The position numbers and the translations under genes were made by a program. The notes beneath the pieces are model-generated. The model worked only from the letters and a program-made list of their open reading frames with translations, did no database searches and was not told the DNA's origin. A DNA stretch of 64,000 bases, from positions 372,001 to 436,000 of the forward strand of contig NZ_KB976986.1 of the NCBI RefSeq assembly GCF_000399665.1. Reading direction: 5' to 3'. How positions within the stretch are numbered: the stretch's first letter is position 1; the number at the start of each line of letters is the position of its first letter. Source of the stretch: Acinetobacter calcoaceticus ANC 3811. GTDB taxonomy: Bacteria; Pseudomonadota; Gammaproteobacteria; Pseudomonadales; Moraxellaceae. Of the stretch, positions 17,145-26,814 are shown piece by piece.

Positions 17145-18140
17145 TTAGAAACGACTATTCCATAACACTTTTGCTTTCTGCATCGCCTCTTCAAAACTAG
17201 CAACAACGCCCATGGTATATAGTGCAATTCCCATTGTTTCAGTTACTGCCATTTCTCCATATTCATGGTGCTGTTGACCTAACCATACTGCTTTAAAAGT
17301 TGCTAAATCTAACTCTTCTTCAATTGGACTACGTTCAGGCGTAAGTTTTGGCAACTCATGTTCATAAAGTTCGCCATTTTTAATACCACAAATGAGCGTT
17401 TTTGCATCTGGATTTCGCTCAAACTCACCACCTTCACCTTTAATGACAGCACTATTTTGATAGCCTAAGCGCAGTGCACTATGTTGATGTGAAGTTCTAT
17501 AAGCTGGATGGAAGATAGCTTGTAAGGTAGCTTTAGCATTAAAAGGATTGATTAAGCGGGCTAAAGTATGAATTGGCGAGCGTAATCCCATCACATTTCT
17601 TAAAGAAATTAGTTCACTTAAAACTGGTGAAATCACATCTAAAGGTAAGTATGCGAAATTTTGCTCTGCTAGTTGTGTACGCACTTCTTGTTCAGAGTGA
17701 CAAATTTGATAACCCAGATATTCTAAAACTTGCTCAGTATAGACGCGATTAAGCGTGTGACCTGATGCACCATGCATAACAATTTTATGGCCATGCTGTG
17801 CAAGTGTGAGGGCTGCTAACAAAAACCAAGGGTAATGTTTACGTTTACCCGCATAAGATGACCAGTCTAAATCGACTTCTAAGGGCTGAAAATTGAGTTG
17901 ATCTCTAGTGGCTTGAACAAAACCAGCGAGTTCATCAATGGATTCTTCTTTAACACGAAGTAGCATTAAAAAAGCGCCTAACTGCACATCAAGCACTTCA
18001 CCTTTTAAAATCATGCTAAATGCTTGATAAGCTTCTTCATAGCTTAAAGAGCGTGAACCACTTTTTCCCTTACCTAAAATACGGACATATTGAGCGAATG
18101 GGTGTTCAGCATCTTTATAGATATTACGTTTAGTATTCAT
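17145..18140 (-). CDS. TrpD2/YbiB-family nucleic-acid-binding phosphoribosyltransferase homologue
   Basis: The 331-residue protein resembles anthranilate phosphoribosyltransferase (SYEEAYQAFSMILKGEVLDV near the N-terminus; MHGASGHTLNR in place of the PRPP-binding glycine loop). It belongs to the YbiB branch ('glycosyl transferase family protein'). Family knowledge: E. coli YbiB lacks TrpD activity, binds nucleic acids through basic surfaces and is LexA-regulated. The GASG loop lacks the usual GTGGD pattern, in line with lost enzyme activity. The N-terminus is basic (NTKRNIYKDAE). It stands alone; no LexA-like palindrome was recognised upstream. Confidence 0.8.
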   Translation of the reverse strand: MNTKRNIYKDAEHPFAQYVRILGKGKSGSRSLSYEEAYQAFSMILKGEVLDVQLGAFLMLLRVKEESIDELAGFVQATRDQLNFQPLEVDLDWSSYAGKRKHYPWFLLAALTLAQHGHKIVMHGASGHTLNRVYTEQVLEYLGYQICHSEQEVRTQLAEQNFAYLPLDVISPVLSELISLRNVMGLRSPIHTLARLINPFNAKATLQAIFHPAYRTSHQHSALRLGYQNSAVIKGEGGEFERNPDAKTLICGIKNGELYEHELPKLTPERSPIEEELDLATFKAVWLGQQHHEYGEMAVTETMGIALYTMGVVASFEEAMQKAKVLWNSRF

Positions 18141-18645
18141 CGTAGTTCAAAAACAATAAAAATGATGGGATGCAGGCAGCTCAAAATGAAATGTCCACAA
18201 GTGTTTAATCAATATGACATAAAAAAGTGTCGAAAAAATATCAAAAGTGTTTCTTATACTAAAGTCTTAGGGCTGCATGAGTGTTTTTTGCGCGTATTAG
18301 CTAAAAATTTAACCGAATCATTATTTAATTCGAGTACACTTTCTCGTGCTTTTTTGAGCACTCATATCATAATTTTCTGTGATTCTCCTATATCTTCAGC
18401 TTTTTATTGAAAAAGTAAGAGGTTATTTCTAACTACTCAAAGTGGTTAGAAACTTCAGGTATTCTCCTGTTTTAGAAAACAGCTTTTTTTGTTTTCATTG
18501 AGGTAGTAGGAAGGTTTTTTGTTTACAAAGAACCGTTTCCCTTTTGCGGTGTTCATGTGAAAGGTTAGGGCTGTGTATTCGTAAAGAATAGACGTTTCAT
18601 TTTGGTATTTCCAACGGACTTGGAAATATAGATTGAAGTAAAGTT
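18141..18645 (+). promoter_or_regulatory. 505-bp gene-free leader region upstream of dctA
   Basis: No credible gene is seen; a 106-codon frame at 18090-18410 has unlikely composition. Three hairpins stand out: TTTCTAAC (18426-18433) against GTTAGAAA (18444-18451); a terminator-like CTGTTT/AAACAG stem (18467-18482) followed by CTTTTTTTG; and a perfect 9-bp stem TATTTCCAA/TTGGAAATA (18606-18628) ending 17 bases before the dctA ATG. This suggests a long, structured leader with possible premature termination, or a small RNA ending near 18490. Confidence 0.45.
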
Positions 18646-20004
18646 ATGGCTAAAAAACCGATTTATAAATCACTTTATTTTCAGGTGATTATTGCGATTA
18701 TTGCGGGTGTTTTGGTAGGACATTTTTCCCCAAGCACAACGCAAATTGTCAATGGTGTTGAACAGCATATCCCAGGTTTAGGTGAGAAACTCAAGCCATT
18801 AGGTGATGCCTTTATTCGTTTGATCAAGATGATCATCGCACCCGTTATTTTCTGTACAGTGGTGAGCGGTATCGCTGGCATGGAAAGCATGAAGTCAGTC
18901 GGAAAAACTGGCGGCGTCGCGTTGTTATATTTTGAAGTTGTTTCAACAATTGCACTTCTGATTGGCCTTGTTGTAATTAACATTGCTAAACCGGGTGTAG
19001 GGATGAATATTGACCCTACAACTCTAGATACCTCGGGCATTCAAAAGTACGTCAGTTCTGGTGAGTCACAATCTACCATTGATTTCTTAATGCACATCAT
19101 TCCAGATACGGTTGTTGGCGCATTTGCAAATGGTGAAATCTTACAAGTCCTTCTTTTTGCAATTCTCTTTGGTTTTGCTTTACATAAGTTAGGTGATGCA
19201 GGACGTCCAGTTTTAAAATTTATTGACCAAGTTGCACATGTGTTCTTTAACATTGTGAACATGGTCATGAAACTGGCTCCGATTGGTGCATTTGGTGCAA
19301 TGGCATTCACCATTGGTAAATATGGCGTTGGTTCACTCGTACAATTAGGGCAACTCATTCTCTGCTTCTATATTACGTGTCTACTCTTTATCTTCTTGAT
19401 CTTGGGTACAATCAGCCGTGTTAGTGGATTCAGTATCCTCAAAATGATCCGCCTGATTCGTGAAGAGTTATTAATTGTACTTGGTACATCTTCTTCTGAA
19501 TCTGTTTTGCCTCGTATGTTACGTAAACTCGAAATTGCAGGTTGTGAAAAGTCTGTAGTTGGTTTGGTTATTCCAACAGGTTATTCATTTAACCTAGATG
19601 GAACGTCAATTTATTTGACTATGGCAGCAATCTTTATTGCTCAGGCAACGAATACTCAGCTTGATATTCAACATCAGATCACTTTGTTATTAGTACTCTT
19701 AATCTCATCTAAAGGTGCGGCGGGTGTAACTGGCTCTGGCTTTATTGTTATGGCAGCAACTTTATCTGCTGTAGGACATATCCCAGTTGCAGGTTTGGCA
19801 TTGATTTTAGGTATTGACCGTTTCATGTCAGAAGCACGTGCTTTAACTAACCTTGTTGGTAACTCTTTAGCGACGATTGTTGTTGCTAAATGGGTCGGTG
19901 CTTTAGATAAAGATAAGCTCAATGATGCTTTAAATAATCCAGATGAAGTCGACAGAAAAATGATGGAACCAAAAAGTCCTCAAGTCGCTGAAGGTCTAGA
20001 TTAA
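18646..20004 (+). CDS. dctA: C4-dicarboxylate/H+ (Na+) symporter DctA
   Basis: The 452-residue protein is close to E. coli DctA over its full length: [69 protein letters not shown], and the substrate-site motif [12 protein letters not shown]. It should have eight membrane helices plus two re-entrant hairpins and import succinate, fumarate and malate. The loop after the first helix is longer than in E. coli ([14 protein letters not shown] insert). It is monocistronic, with a structured 505-bp upstream region and a strong terminator downstream. No dctBD-type regulator is adjacent. Confidence 0.92.
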   Translation: MAKKPIYKSLYFQVIIAIIAGVLVGHFSPSTTQIVNGVEQHIPGLGEKLKPLGDAFIRLIKMIIAPVIFCTVVSGIAGMESMKSVGKTGGVALLYFEVVSTIALLIGLVVINIAKPGVGMNIDPTTLDTSGIQKYVSSGESQSTIDFLMHIIPDTVVGAFANGEILQVLLFAILFGFALHKLGDAGRPVLKFIDQVAHVFFNIVNMVMKLAPIGAFGAMAFTIGKYGVGSLVQLGQLILCFYITCLLFIFLILGTISRVSGFSILKMIRLIREELLIVLGTSSSESVLPRMLRKLEIAGCEKSVVGLVIPTGYSFNLDGTSIYLTMAAIFIAQATNTQLDIQHQITLLLVLLISSKGAAGVTGSGFIVMAATLSAVGHIPVAGLALILGIDRFMSEARALTNLVGNSLATIVVAKWVGALDKDKLNDALNNPDEVDRKMMEPKSPQVAEGLD

Positions 20005-20021
20005 TTCAAATAAACCTATAT

Positions 20022-20049
20022 AAAAAAGGAAGCTAAAGCTTCCTTTTTT
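20022..20049 (+). terminator. Intrinsic terminator after dctA
   Basis: AAAAAAGGAAGCT, loop AA, AGCTTCCTTTTTT: a near-perfect stem with a run of T's. Confidence 0.9.
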
Positions 20050-20167
20050 ATTGGCTGACTGAAAAGTACAGTTTTAATGAGCGAGTATGCCATGACAGTT
20101 GCTAAAAAAATGATTAGCATGCACAGCAATGAGATTCGATAAAACAATAAAGCTGAAGGAAAATATT

Positions 20168-21313
20168 ATGTTGGCATACGATGCAGATTTAGAATTATTC
20201 CGTGATAATTTTAAACGTTTTATGAGTGAGCATATTGCGCCTCACTACGACCAATGGGAACGTGAAGGAATTATGCCTCGTTCAGTTTGGAATCAACTGG
20301 GCGAAAATGGCTATTTATGTGTGGATATTCCAGAAGAATATGGTGGTTATGGAGTTCCAACTTACTATTCATTAATGCTGGTTGAAGAGTCTGCACGTGC
20401 TGGTTTTTGTGCATTATCAACAGCGATTTCTTGTCACTCTGAAATTGCTGCACCATATATTTTACATATCGGGACAGAAGAGCAAAAACAATATTGGTTA
20501 CCGAAAATGGTAACAGGTGAAGTTGTTGGTGCAATTGGTATGACTGAACCTGGAGCAGGCTCGGATTTACAATCAATGCGTACCAGTGCCATTTTGCAAG
20601 ATGACCACTATTTATTAAATGGTTCAAAAACCTTTATTTCAAATGGACAACATGCTGATCTTGTTGTACTTGCAGTAAAAACTGATCCCCAAGCACGTGC
20701 AAAAGGTGTGTCATTATTATTAGCAGATACACATCTGGAAGGCTTTAAAAAAGGTACAAATCTCGACAAAATCGGCCTACATTCTCAAGATACATCTGAG
20801 TTGTTTTTTGACAATGTGAAAGTACCTAAAAACCAGTTACTTGGTCAAGCTGGGCAAGGTTTTGCTTATTTAATGCAAGAGTTACCTCGTGAACGTACTG
20901 CAATTGCATCTACTGCAATTGGAGCTATTCGCGGTGCGATTGATTTGGCAACAGCTTATGTAAAAGAGCGCCAAGCATTTGGTCAACCCATTTCACAGTT
21001 CCAAAATACTCGTTTTGTTTTAGCGCAAGCAAAAATTGATGAGCTTGCTACAGCGGCTTTTTATGAAAGAAACGTTGCCTTATATCAAGAAGGCAAACTA
21101 GATGTAGAAACAGCTGCGGCATTGAAAAGTTTCAGTAGTGATATGCAAATGAAGGTTGCAGACAACTTACTGCAACTTTTTGGTGGTTATGGTTATATGA
21201 CTGAATATCCAATTTCACGTTTCTTTGTAGATGCCCGTATCCAACGTATTTACGGTGGTACAAATGAAATTATGAAAGAAATCGTAGCGCGTGGATTAAT
21301 TGGCAAAGCCTAA
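20168..21313 (+). CDS. Acyl-CoA dehydrogenase
   Basis: The start ATG 20168 is chosen because GAAGGA lies 7 bases upstream and the homologous N-terminus begins there (381 aa). Family motifs: IGMTEPGAGSDLQSMRT for FAD binding near residues 125-140, LPRERTAIA, QAFGQPISQFQNTRF, and the C-terminal QRIYGGTNEIMKEIVAR with the likely catalytic Glu region. It oxidises acyl-CoA to the 2-enoyl-CoA using FAD. Chain length is not evident; it resembles long-chain/butyryl types. It is monocistronic, flanked by terminators on both sides. Confidence 0.9.
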   Translation: MLAYDADLELFRDNFKRFMSEHIAPHYDQWEREGIMPRSVWNQLGENGYLCVDIPEEYGGYGVPTYYSLMLVEESARAGFCALSTAISCHSEIAAPYILHIGTEEQKQYWLPKMVTGEVVGAIGMTEPGAGSDLQSMRTSAILQDDHYLLNGSKTFISNGQHADLVVLAVKTDPQARAKGVSLLLADTHLEGFKKGTNLDKIGLHSQDTSELFFDNVKVPKNQLLGQAGQGFAYLMQELPRERTAIASTAIGAIRGAIDLATAYVKERQAFGQPISQFQNTRFVLAQAKIDELATAAFYERNVALYQEGKLDVETAAALKSFSSDMQMKVADNLLQLFGGYGYMTEYPISRFFVDARIQRIYGGTNEIMKEIVARGLIGKA

Positions 21314-21325
21314 TTAAGCAGAGAA

Positions 21326-21360
21326 AAAACAGCCTGTCTTAGAACAGGCTGTTTTGTTTT
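21326..21360. terminator. Bidirectional intrinsic terminator
   Basis: AAAACAGCCTGT (21326-21337) pairs perfectly with ACAGGCTGTTTT (21344-21355); T-rich tail on the plus side and A/T-rich on the other, between the convergent acyl-CoA dehydrogenase and lipoprotein genes. Confidence 0.9.
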
Positions 21361-21363
21361 TAA

Positions 21364-21990
21364 CTATTTAGTCTTCTGTTGAATGACAGGATAGTCTTGT
21401 TGTTTCGGTAATTGCTGTAATGCATGATTTATCTTTCTTAAAAATTCATCTGCTTCATCTTGATGAAATGAATCTTCGGTGTATGCACTACGTTCTTGGA
21501 TATTGATACTACAACCTCTTATTTTCATATTTTTAGGATTAAATGACCAGTCATTTGGATCCTTTAAAGTAATGTCTAAATCACTTTCACAGCTTTTCCA
21601 TAGACGTAAAAAATCATTTGATAATTCTGCTTTAAATCCTCGTGCTGGATAGACCGAGAAGCCCTTCATTTCGGGATTAGAAAACTGTATAAACATGTCT
21701 ACTGGCATACCGCCCCAAATGATTGCTGTATCTTCTGGTAAAGCGATGCCTGATAAATTTTTCTCTTTTAAAGCATGTGATTGCTCATATTTCTGTCTGA
21801 AATTTTGGGACTGATAGGTGAGCTTGGTTTGGGATGGGATTGGAATACCACGAACTTGATTACTGACAGTCGTTATATAGTACGGAGAATTATCAGTACC
21901 ATTGCATCCTGCGATTAAGGGGCAACCGCCACAAGCCGTTAAACTAAAACTTGTAAGACCCAGTAAGCCTAAAACAATAATTTTATTCAT
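21364..21990 (-). CDS. Uncharacterised lipoprotein
   Basis: A 208-residue protein with a lipoprotein signal ending in lipobox LTAC (C20), followed by a Cys/Gly-rich segment (GGCPLIAGC). The body is soluble, with about 180 residues of mixed alpha/beta and two further cysteines (SCESD and GCSINI). No known domain recognised. Predicted to be anchored in the outer or inner membrane facing the periplasm. It is about 100 bp below the esterase gene on the same strand but no clear operon link. Confidence 0.75.
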   Translation of the reverse strand: MNKIIVLGLLGLTSFSLTACGGCPLIAGCNGTDNSPYYITTVSNQVRGIPIPSQTKLTYQSQNFRQKYEQSHALKEKNLSGIALPEDTAIIWGGMPVDMFIQFSNPEMKGFSVYPARGFKAELSNDFLRLWKSCESDLDITLKDPNDWSFNPKNMKIRGCSINIQERSAYTEDSFHQDEADEFLRKINHALQQLPKQQDYPVIQQKTK

Positions 21991-22094
21991 TCTATTTTAC
22001 TGTTGTTATGACATATTGGGTCAGTATAACCAATCTATGCATTAAGAGGTCTATCTTTAAGAACAACGAAATAATCATCTTTAAATGTAATTTT

Positions 22095-23039
22095 TTACTT
22101 GGCTGGCTGCTGTAATGGCCCATCAAATAAAGATTTACAGCTTTCTAGGTCTTTGCACGAAGCAAACATAAGGGCTTTAGGTAGACTCGCATACAAATTT
22201 GTAATGTGTTGCTCAGCAGGGTTATAAAAATGCCAATAAGTAAATTGATCTGAACGTTTATTTTCCAGAGCTTTGAAGAAATCTGTTTCGTTAAATTTAT
22301 TATCAAGTTGAGTACGAGACCCGCCTTGCTCATGTGTACCGACCGTGGTTAAAAGCATCGGAGAGTTGCTTTGTTTTTGACTTTGCCAATGATTTAACTG
22401 TTGAAATAACATGCCTTGATCAAACCAAAGAGAAGGGCTTGCAGCAAAGTAACGCTGGAATGCATCTGGCTTTTGAAAAAAATGATAAAGAACCAACAAG
22501 CCTCCAAAAGAATGTCCATATAGACTCTGTTGTTGACTATTAACGGGAAACTGTTTTGCAATTTCTGGTTTGAGTTCATCATTTAAAAAATTGATGAATT
22601 TGTCAGCACCACCATATTTATATTTACCTTGGGCCTGAAATTCAGCGGAAGGTTTTGGTGTGTAATCATAAGCGCGTTTTTGCACATCAAAAGTTTTTTG
22701 CTGCGGATAGCCAACCGCTACAATCATGAGCGGGTCTAGGCCTAATTTTGCTGAACCTGCACCAATTGACTGGGCAATATTGGCAGCACTTGGGAATGTT
22801 GCATTGCCATCTAATATATAAAGTACTGGATAACCCTGTTGGGATGGGGCAACGGGTGGTTTATAAATTTGAATAAGATAATCATGGCCTGTATTTTTAG
22901 ATTTAATTTGAAATTGTGCCTGATTATTTTGAAAAACGATTTTTGATTGATTTTGTGTAGAAGTTTGAGCCAAAACAGAGCCGCTTATTAATGAGCTTAA
23001 AAGAAAACAGCAAGGTAAAAAGAAAAATGATTTATGCAT
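22095..23039 (-). CDS. Periplasmic alpha/beta-hydrolase esterase, siderophore-esterase-like (IroE/BesA type)
   Basis: The 314-residue protein has a signal peptide (cleavage after VLA, about residue 24) and a putative-esterase (D-like) fold: YPVLYILDGNATF, nucleophile elbow GHSFGG with S177, and a late His in AEQHITNLY (about 282). This family includes Fes/IroE/BesA enzymes that hydrolyse trilactone siderophores. A near-consensus Fur box at 23072-23090, 33 bp above the ATG, supports iron regulation. Which siderophore it cleaves is unknown. No receptor or biosynthesis genes are beside it. Confidence 0.8.
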   Translation of the reverse strand: MHKSFFFLPCCFLLSSLISGSVLAQTSTQNQSKIVFQNNQAQFQIKSKNTGHDYLIQIYKPPVAPSQQGYPVLYILDGNATFPSAANIAQSIGAGSAKLGLDPLMIVAVGYPQQKTFDVQKRAYDYTPKPSAEFQAQGKYKYGGADKFINFLNDELKPEIAKQFPVNSQQQSLYGHSFGGLLVLYHFFQKPDAFQRYFAASPSLWFDQGMLFQQLNHWQSQKQSNSPMLLTTVGTHEQGGSRTQLDNKFNETDFFKALENKRSDQFTYWHFYNPAEQHITNLYASLPKALMFASCKDLESCKSLFDGPLQQPAK

Positions 23040-23071
23040 AATGGGGAATAATAAAATTTATTACACAAATG

Positions 23072-23090
23072 ATAAATGAAAATCATTATC
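23072..23090. promoter_or_regulatory. Fur box upstream of the esterase gene
   Basis: ATAAATGAAAATCATTATC matches the Fur consensus GATAATGATAATCATTATC at 15 of 19 positions, 33 bp upstream of the esterase ATG (minus strand). It also lies 134 bp before pheA, where control is less likely. Confidence 0.75.
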
Positions 23091-23223
23091 AAATAAAGCA
23101 ATTCAAGGAATGTGCGTAAAAAGGTTAATGAAAAAAGCTCTTACAGCCATATTGCCTAACAAATCAAAGCAGACTATTGTTATACTCTCGTTTAAAAGAT
23201 GATTTTACTGAGGCTGCATTCTA

Positions 23224-24333
23224 ATGATCAACGATGATCAAAACAAAACGACTTCTCTTAGTTTAGAACAAATTCGCGAAGATATTGATAGCGTGGATCA
23301 ACAGATTCAAGAATTATTAAATCGACGCGCAAGCCTTGCTGAAGCTGTTGCGAAAGCTAAATTTGCTTCCGAAGAGAATCCTTTGTTTTATCGTCCTGAA
23401 CGTGAAGCGCAGGTGTTACGTAAAGTTATGGAGCGTAACCAAGGTCCTTTGTCTGATGTAACCATGGCGCGTTTGTTCCGTGAAATTATGTCTGCTTGCC
23501 TTGCTTTAGAGGCGCCGCAAAGTATTGCATTTTTAGGGCCTGAAGGTACTTTTACTCAATCTGCTGTGCTTAAGCATTTTGGTAAAGATGCAGTTGTACG
23601 CCCACTTCCAACGATTGATGAAGTCTTCCGTGAAGTGGAAGCAGGTAGTGCACATTACGGTGTAGTTCCAGTTGAGAACTCATCTGAAGGTGTTGTAAAC
23701 CATACCTTAGATTGCTTTAAAACATCGAATTTAAATGTGATTGGTGAAGTTGAATTACGTATTCATCATCAATTTCTTGTTTCTGAAAATACACGTAAAG
23801 ACAGTATTAAGCAGATTTATGCTCATCAGCAAACTTTGGCACAATGTCGCCAGTGGTTAGATGCACATTATCCTGGTGTTGAACGTGTTGCTTTAAACTC
23901 AAATGCAGAAGCTGCGCGCCGTATTCGCAACGAATGGCATTCTGCAGCGATCGCATCTGATATTGCAGCAGGCATGTATAACCTTGAAATCTTACATAGC
24001 AATATTGAAGATAATCCGGAAAACACCACTCGTTTCTTAGTGATTGGACGTGAAAAAATTCCACAAAGCGGTAATGATAAAACATCGTTATTGATTTCAG
24101 CACATGACCGTGCGGGCGCTTTATTAGAAATTTTAGCACCATTTGCAAAACATAATATTAGCTTAACAAGTATTGAGACTCGTCCAGCATTACCTGAAAA
24201 GTGGGCATACGTATTCTTTATCGATTTAGAAGGTCATATCGAACAAGAGAATGTTGCTGCTGCGATTAATGATATTCGCCCAATGGTGAAAGAGATTCGT
24301 ATTTTAGGTTCTTATCCTGCCGCTGTTCTGTAA
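23224..24333 (+). CDS. pheA: Bifunctional chorismate mutase/prephenate dehydratase (P-protein)
   Basis: The 369-residue protein has an AroQ chorismate mutase (about 15-100: IREDIDSVDQQIQELLNRRA), a prephenate dehydratase (about 105-280: FLGPEGTFTQSA, VPVENSSEGVVNHTLD, DNPENTTRFLVIG) and an ACT domain (about 290-365) carrying GALLEIL and ESRP-like TSIETRP for Phe feedback. It makes phenylpyruvate. The next gene downstream is the tyrA-aroA fusion, so the whole late aromatic branch is clustered. No attenuator leader peptide was seen upstream. Confidence 0.95.
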   Translation: MINDDQNKTTSLSLEQIREDIDSVDQQIQELLNRRASLAEAVAKAKFASEENPLFYRPEREAQVLRKVMERNQGPLSDVTMARLFREIMSACLALEAPQSIAFLGPEGTFTQSAVLKHFGKDAVVRPLPTIDEVFREVEAGSAHYGVVPVENSSEGVVNHTLDCFKTSNLNVIGEVELRIHHQFLVSENTRKDSIKQIYAHQQTLAQCRQWLDAHYPGVERVALNSNAEAARRIRNEWHSAAIASDIAAGMYNLEILHSNIEDNPENTTRFLVIGREKIPQSGNDKTSLLISAHDRAGALLEILAPFAKHNISLTSIETRPALPEKWAYVFFIDLEGHIEQENVAAAINDIRPMVKEIRILGSYPAAVL

Positions 24334-24349
24334 TCACTTATGTTGGAAT

Positions 24350-24379
24350 AATGACATGCATAAAGATAAGCATGTCATT
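24350..24379. repeat. Perfect 10-bp inverted repeat in the pheA/tyrA-aroA spacer
   Basis: AATGACATGC (24350-24359) and GCATGTCATT (24370-24379), spacer of 10. No T-tract follows, so it is not a standard terminator; it could be an operator or an mRNA processing hairpin. Confidence 0.6.
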
Positions 24380-24440
24380 ATGCTTAAAAACAAATTGCTC
24401 AATGGTTTAAATAACTTTGAGCAAAAGCAAAGTTGAAGTT

Positions 24441-26687
24441 ATGTCACAACCCCTATTTAAAAAAGTTGCATTTATTGGTTTAGGACTCATCGGGTCGAGT
24501 TTAGCTCGTGTTATTGTTGCAGAAAAGTTGGCGACAACTGTTGTTGCATCTACACGTTCACAGAAAACTTTAGAAGATGCAAAATCACTTGGCTTAATAC
24601 AAGAGGGATTTTCTGATCCTGTTGAAGCCGTGAAAGGGGCAGATTTAGTCGTTTTAGCCTTGCCAGTACGTGCTACGCAAAAAGTGCTTGAGCAGATTAA
24701 ACCTTATTTGTCAGAAACCACAATTGTAACTGATGTGGGAAGTACAAAAGGTAATGTCGTTGATGCAGCAAAAGCTGTATTTGGTGAAGATTTACCAGCA
24801 GGTTTTGTACCAGGGCATCCTATCGCGGGTAGCGAACACACTGGTGTTCATGCGGGTAAGATTGACCTATTTGCAAATCACAAAGTAATTTTAACGCCGT
24901 TACCGACAAGTGCAGAATGGGCAGTTGATAAACTGATTCAACTTTGGTCAGCTGCTAAAGCTGAAGTTATTTGTATGGATGTTGCTAAGCATGATGAAGT
25001 GCTGGCGCATACGAGTCATTTACCACATTTAATGGCATTTAATCTGGTCGAGCAACTTGCAAACCGTGAAGATAATTTTGATATTTTCCGTTATGCAGCG
25101 GGTGGTTTTCGTGATTTTTCGCGGATTGCGGCCAGTGATCCTCAAATGTGGCATGACATTTTCTTTGCCAATAAAACAGCGATATTAAATGCTGTAGATG
25201 GCTTCGAAAAGCAGCTTACTGTACTTAGAAAATTGATTGAAAACGAAGATTCTCATGCATTAATGGGTTTACTCGGCCATGCTCAAGCAGCACGTCAACA
25301 TTTCAATCATATGTTAGCCAAAAAACCTTTAATGGAGAAAAATAAGGTGACACAGCAATTCAGTATCTTACCGGGAAATAAGACTTTTAAAGGTAAATTT
25401 ACCGTACCGGGTGACAAATCTGTGTCACATCGCTCCATTATGTTTGGTGCTATTGCCGAAGGCACTACCCATGTCACTGGCTTCCTTGAAGGTGAAGATG
25501 CTTTGGCAACTTTGCAAGCTTTCCGTGATATGGGTGTAAGCATTGAAGGCCCTAAAAATGGTGAAGTCACCATTCACGGTGTAGGCATGCATGGTTTAAA
25601 AGCGCCAGCAAGTGCATTGTATATGGGTAACTCTGGTACAAGCATGCGTTTACTTTCAGGCATGTTATCAGCGCAAAAATTTGATTCTGTCATGACAGGT
25701 GACGCGTCACTTTCTAAACGTCCAATGGAGCGTATTGCTAAACCATTACGTTTAATGGGTGCGCAAATTCAGACCACGGGTGAGAAAGGTACACCACCTG
25801 TAAGCATTGCGGGTAGCCAGCAATTAAAAGGCATTCAATACGATTTACCTATGGCATCTGCTCAAGTGAAGTCTGGTATTTTACTTGCGGGCTTATGGGC
25901 TGAAGGTGAAATCTCTGTTACAGAACCAGAGCCAACTCGTGACCATACAGAGCGCATGCTTCGTGCATTTGGTTATGATGTTAAAACCGAAGGCAACAAG
26001 ATTTCACTCGTTGGTGGTGGAAAATTAGTGGGGACTGACATTCAGGTTCCATCAGATATTTCATCAGCTGCTTTCTTTATGGTGGGTGCTGCAATTACTG
26101 AGGGTTCCGATGTTGTTCTGGAAGCTGTAGGTATTAACCCAACACGTACTGGCGTAATTGAAATTTTAAAACAGATGGGTGCTGATCTGACTGTTGAAAA
26201 TGAACGTATTGCGGGTGGCGAACCTATTGCTGATATTCATATTAAAGGTTCGCACACACTTAAAGGCATTCATATGCCAGAAGACCAAGTGCCTTTGGCA
26301 ATTGATGAATTCCCAGCTTTATTTATTGCAGCAGCTTGTGCCGAAGGCCAAACAGTACTGACTGGTGCGGCAGAACTTCGTGTGAAAGAGTCTGATCGCA
26401 TTCAGGTCATGGCAGATGGCTTAAAAATTATGGGCATTGACTGCACGCCAACTGATGATGGCATCATTATCGAAGGTAAGGGTAAGGCTGGTGACTGGTC
26501 ACCAATTTTTACAGGTGGTGAAGTTGAATCACACCATGACCACCGCATTGCCATGAGCTTTAGTATGGCAGGCCTTCGTAATTCTGGTCCGATTACGATT
26601 CAGGGTACTGAAACTGTGGCGACAAGTTTCCCAACTTTCACTGAGTTGGCGAATCGTGCAGGCTTAACGATCGAAGTTAGCCAATAA
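24441..26687 (+). CDS. tyrA-aroA: Fused prephenate dehydrogenase / 3-phosphoshikimate 1-carboxyvinyltransferase (EPSP synthase)
   Basis: The start ATG 24441 gives 748 aa; TTG 24417 would add eight residues. The N-terminal ~300 residues are TyrA: nucleotide-binding GLGLIGSSLAR, DVGSTKGNVV, GHPIAGSEHTG. After a linker near residue 305 (LMEKNKVTQ) comes complete EPSP synthase: PGDKSVSHRS, MGNSGTSMRLL, DISSAAFF, RVKESDRI and HHDHRIAMS. It thus joins the last shikimate step with tyrosine formation. This fusion is known from Acinetobacter and relatives. It follows pheA by about 107 bp. Confidence 0.93.
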   Translation: MSQPLFKKVAFIGLGLIGSSLARVIVAEKLATTVVASTRSQKTLEDAKSLGLIQEGFSDPVEAVKGADLVVLALPVRATQKVLEQIKPYLSETTIVTDVGSTKGNVVDAAKAVFGEDLPAGFVPGHPIAGSEHTGVHAGKIDLFANHKVILTPLPTSAEWAVDKLIQLWSAAKAEVICMDVAKHDEVLAHTSHLPHLMAFNLVEQLANREDNFDIFRYAAGGFRDFSRIAASDPQMWHDIFFANKTAILNAVDGFEKQLTVLRKLIENEDSHALMGLLGHAQAARQHFNHMLAKKPLMEKNKVTQQFSILPGNKTFKGKFTVPGDKSVSHRSIMFGAIAEGTTHVTGFLEGEDALATLQAFRDMGVSIEGPKNGEVTIHGVGMHGLKAPASALYMGNSGTSMRLLSGMLSAQKFDSVMTGDASLSKRPMERIAKPLRLMGAQIQTTGEKGTPPVSIAGSQQLKGIQYDLPMASAQVKSGILLAGLWAEGEISVTEPEPTRDHTERMLRAFGYDVKTEGNKISLVGGGKLVGTDIQVPSDISSAAFFMVGAAITEGSDVVLEAVGINPTRTGVIEILKQMGADLTVENERIAGGEPIADIHIKGSHTLKGIHMPEDQVPLAIDEFPALFIAAACAEGQTVLTGAAELRVKESDRIQVMADGLKIMGIDCTPTDDGIIIEGKGKAGDWSPIFTGGEVESHHDHRIAMSFSMAGLRNSGPITIQGTETVATSFPTFTELANRAGLTIEVSQ

Positions 26688-26730
26688 CTTTTCACCTAAC
26701 ACATTTTATAATTGCTAACACAATAGCAAC

Positions 26731-26770
26731 GGCAGCAGCGGGCTAAAGGCTTGGCTGCTGTTTGTTTATT
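26731..26770 (+). terminator. Probable intrinsic terminator after tyrA-aroA
   Basis: CAGCAGC (26733-26739) and GCTGCTG (26754-26760) with a small inner GGC/GCT pairing, followed by TTTGTTTATT. Confidence 0.65.
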
Positions 26771-26814
26771 GCTTATGCTAAGCGCAGATAATGATAAAAG
26801 TGTTAGGACAAAGG

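Noticed and set aside
18090..18410. 106-codon plus-strand frame at the start of the dctA upstream region
   Set aside because: Overlaps the trpD2 start antisense, Cys/Ser/Phe-rich composition unlike a real protein, no ribosome binding site.
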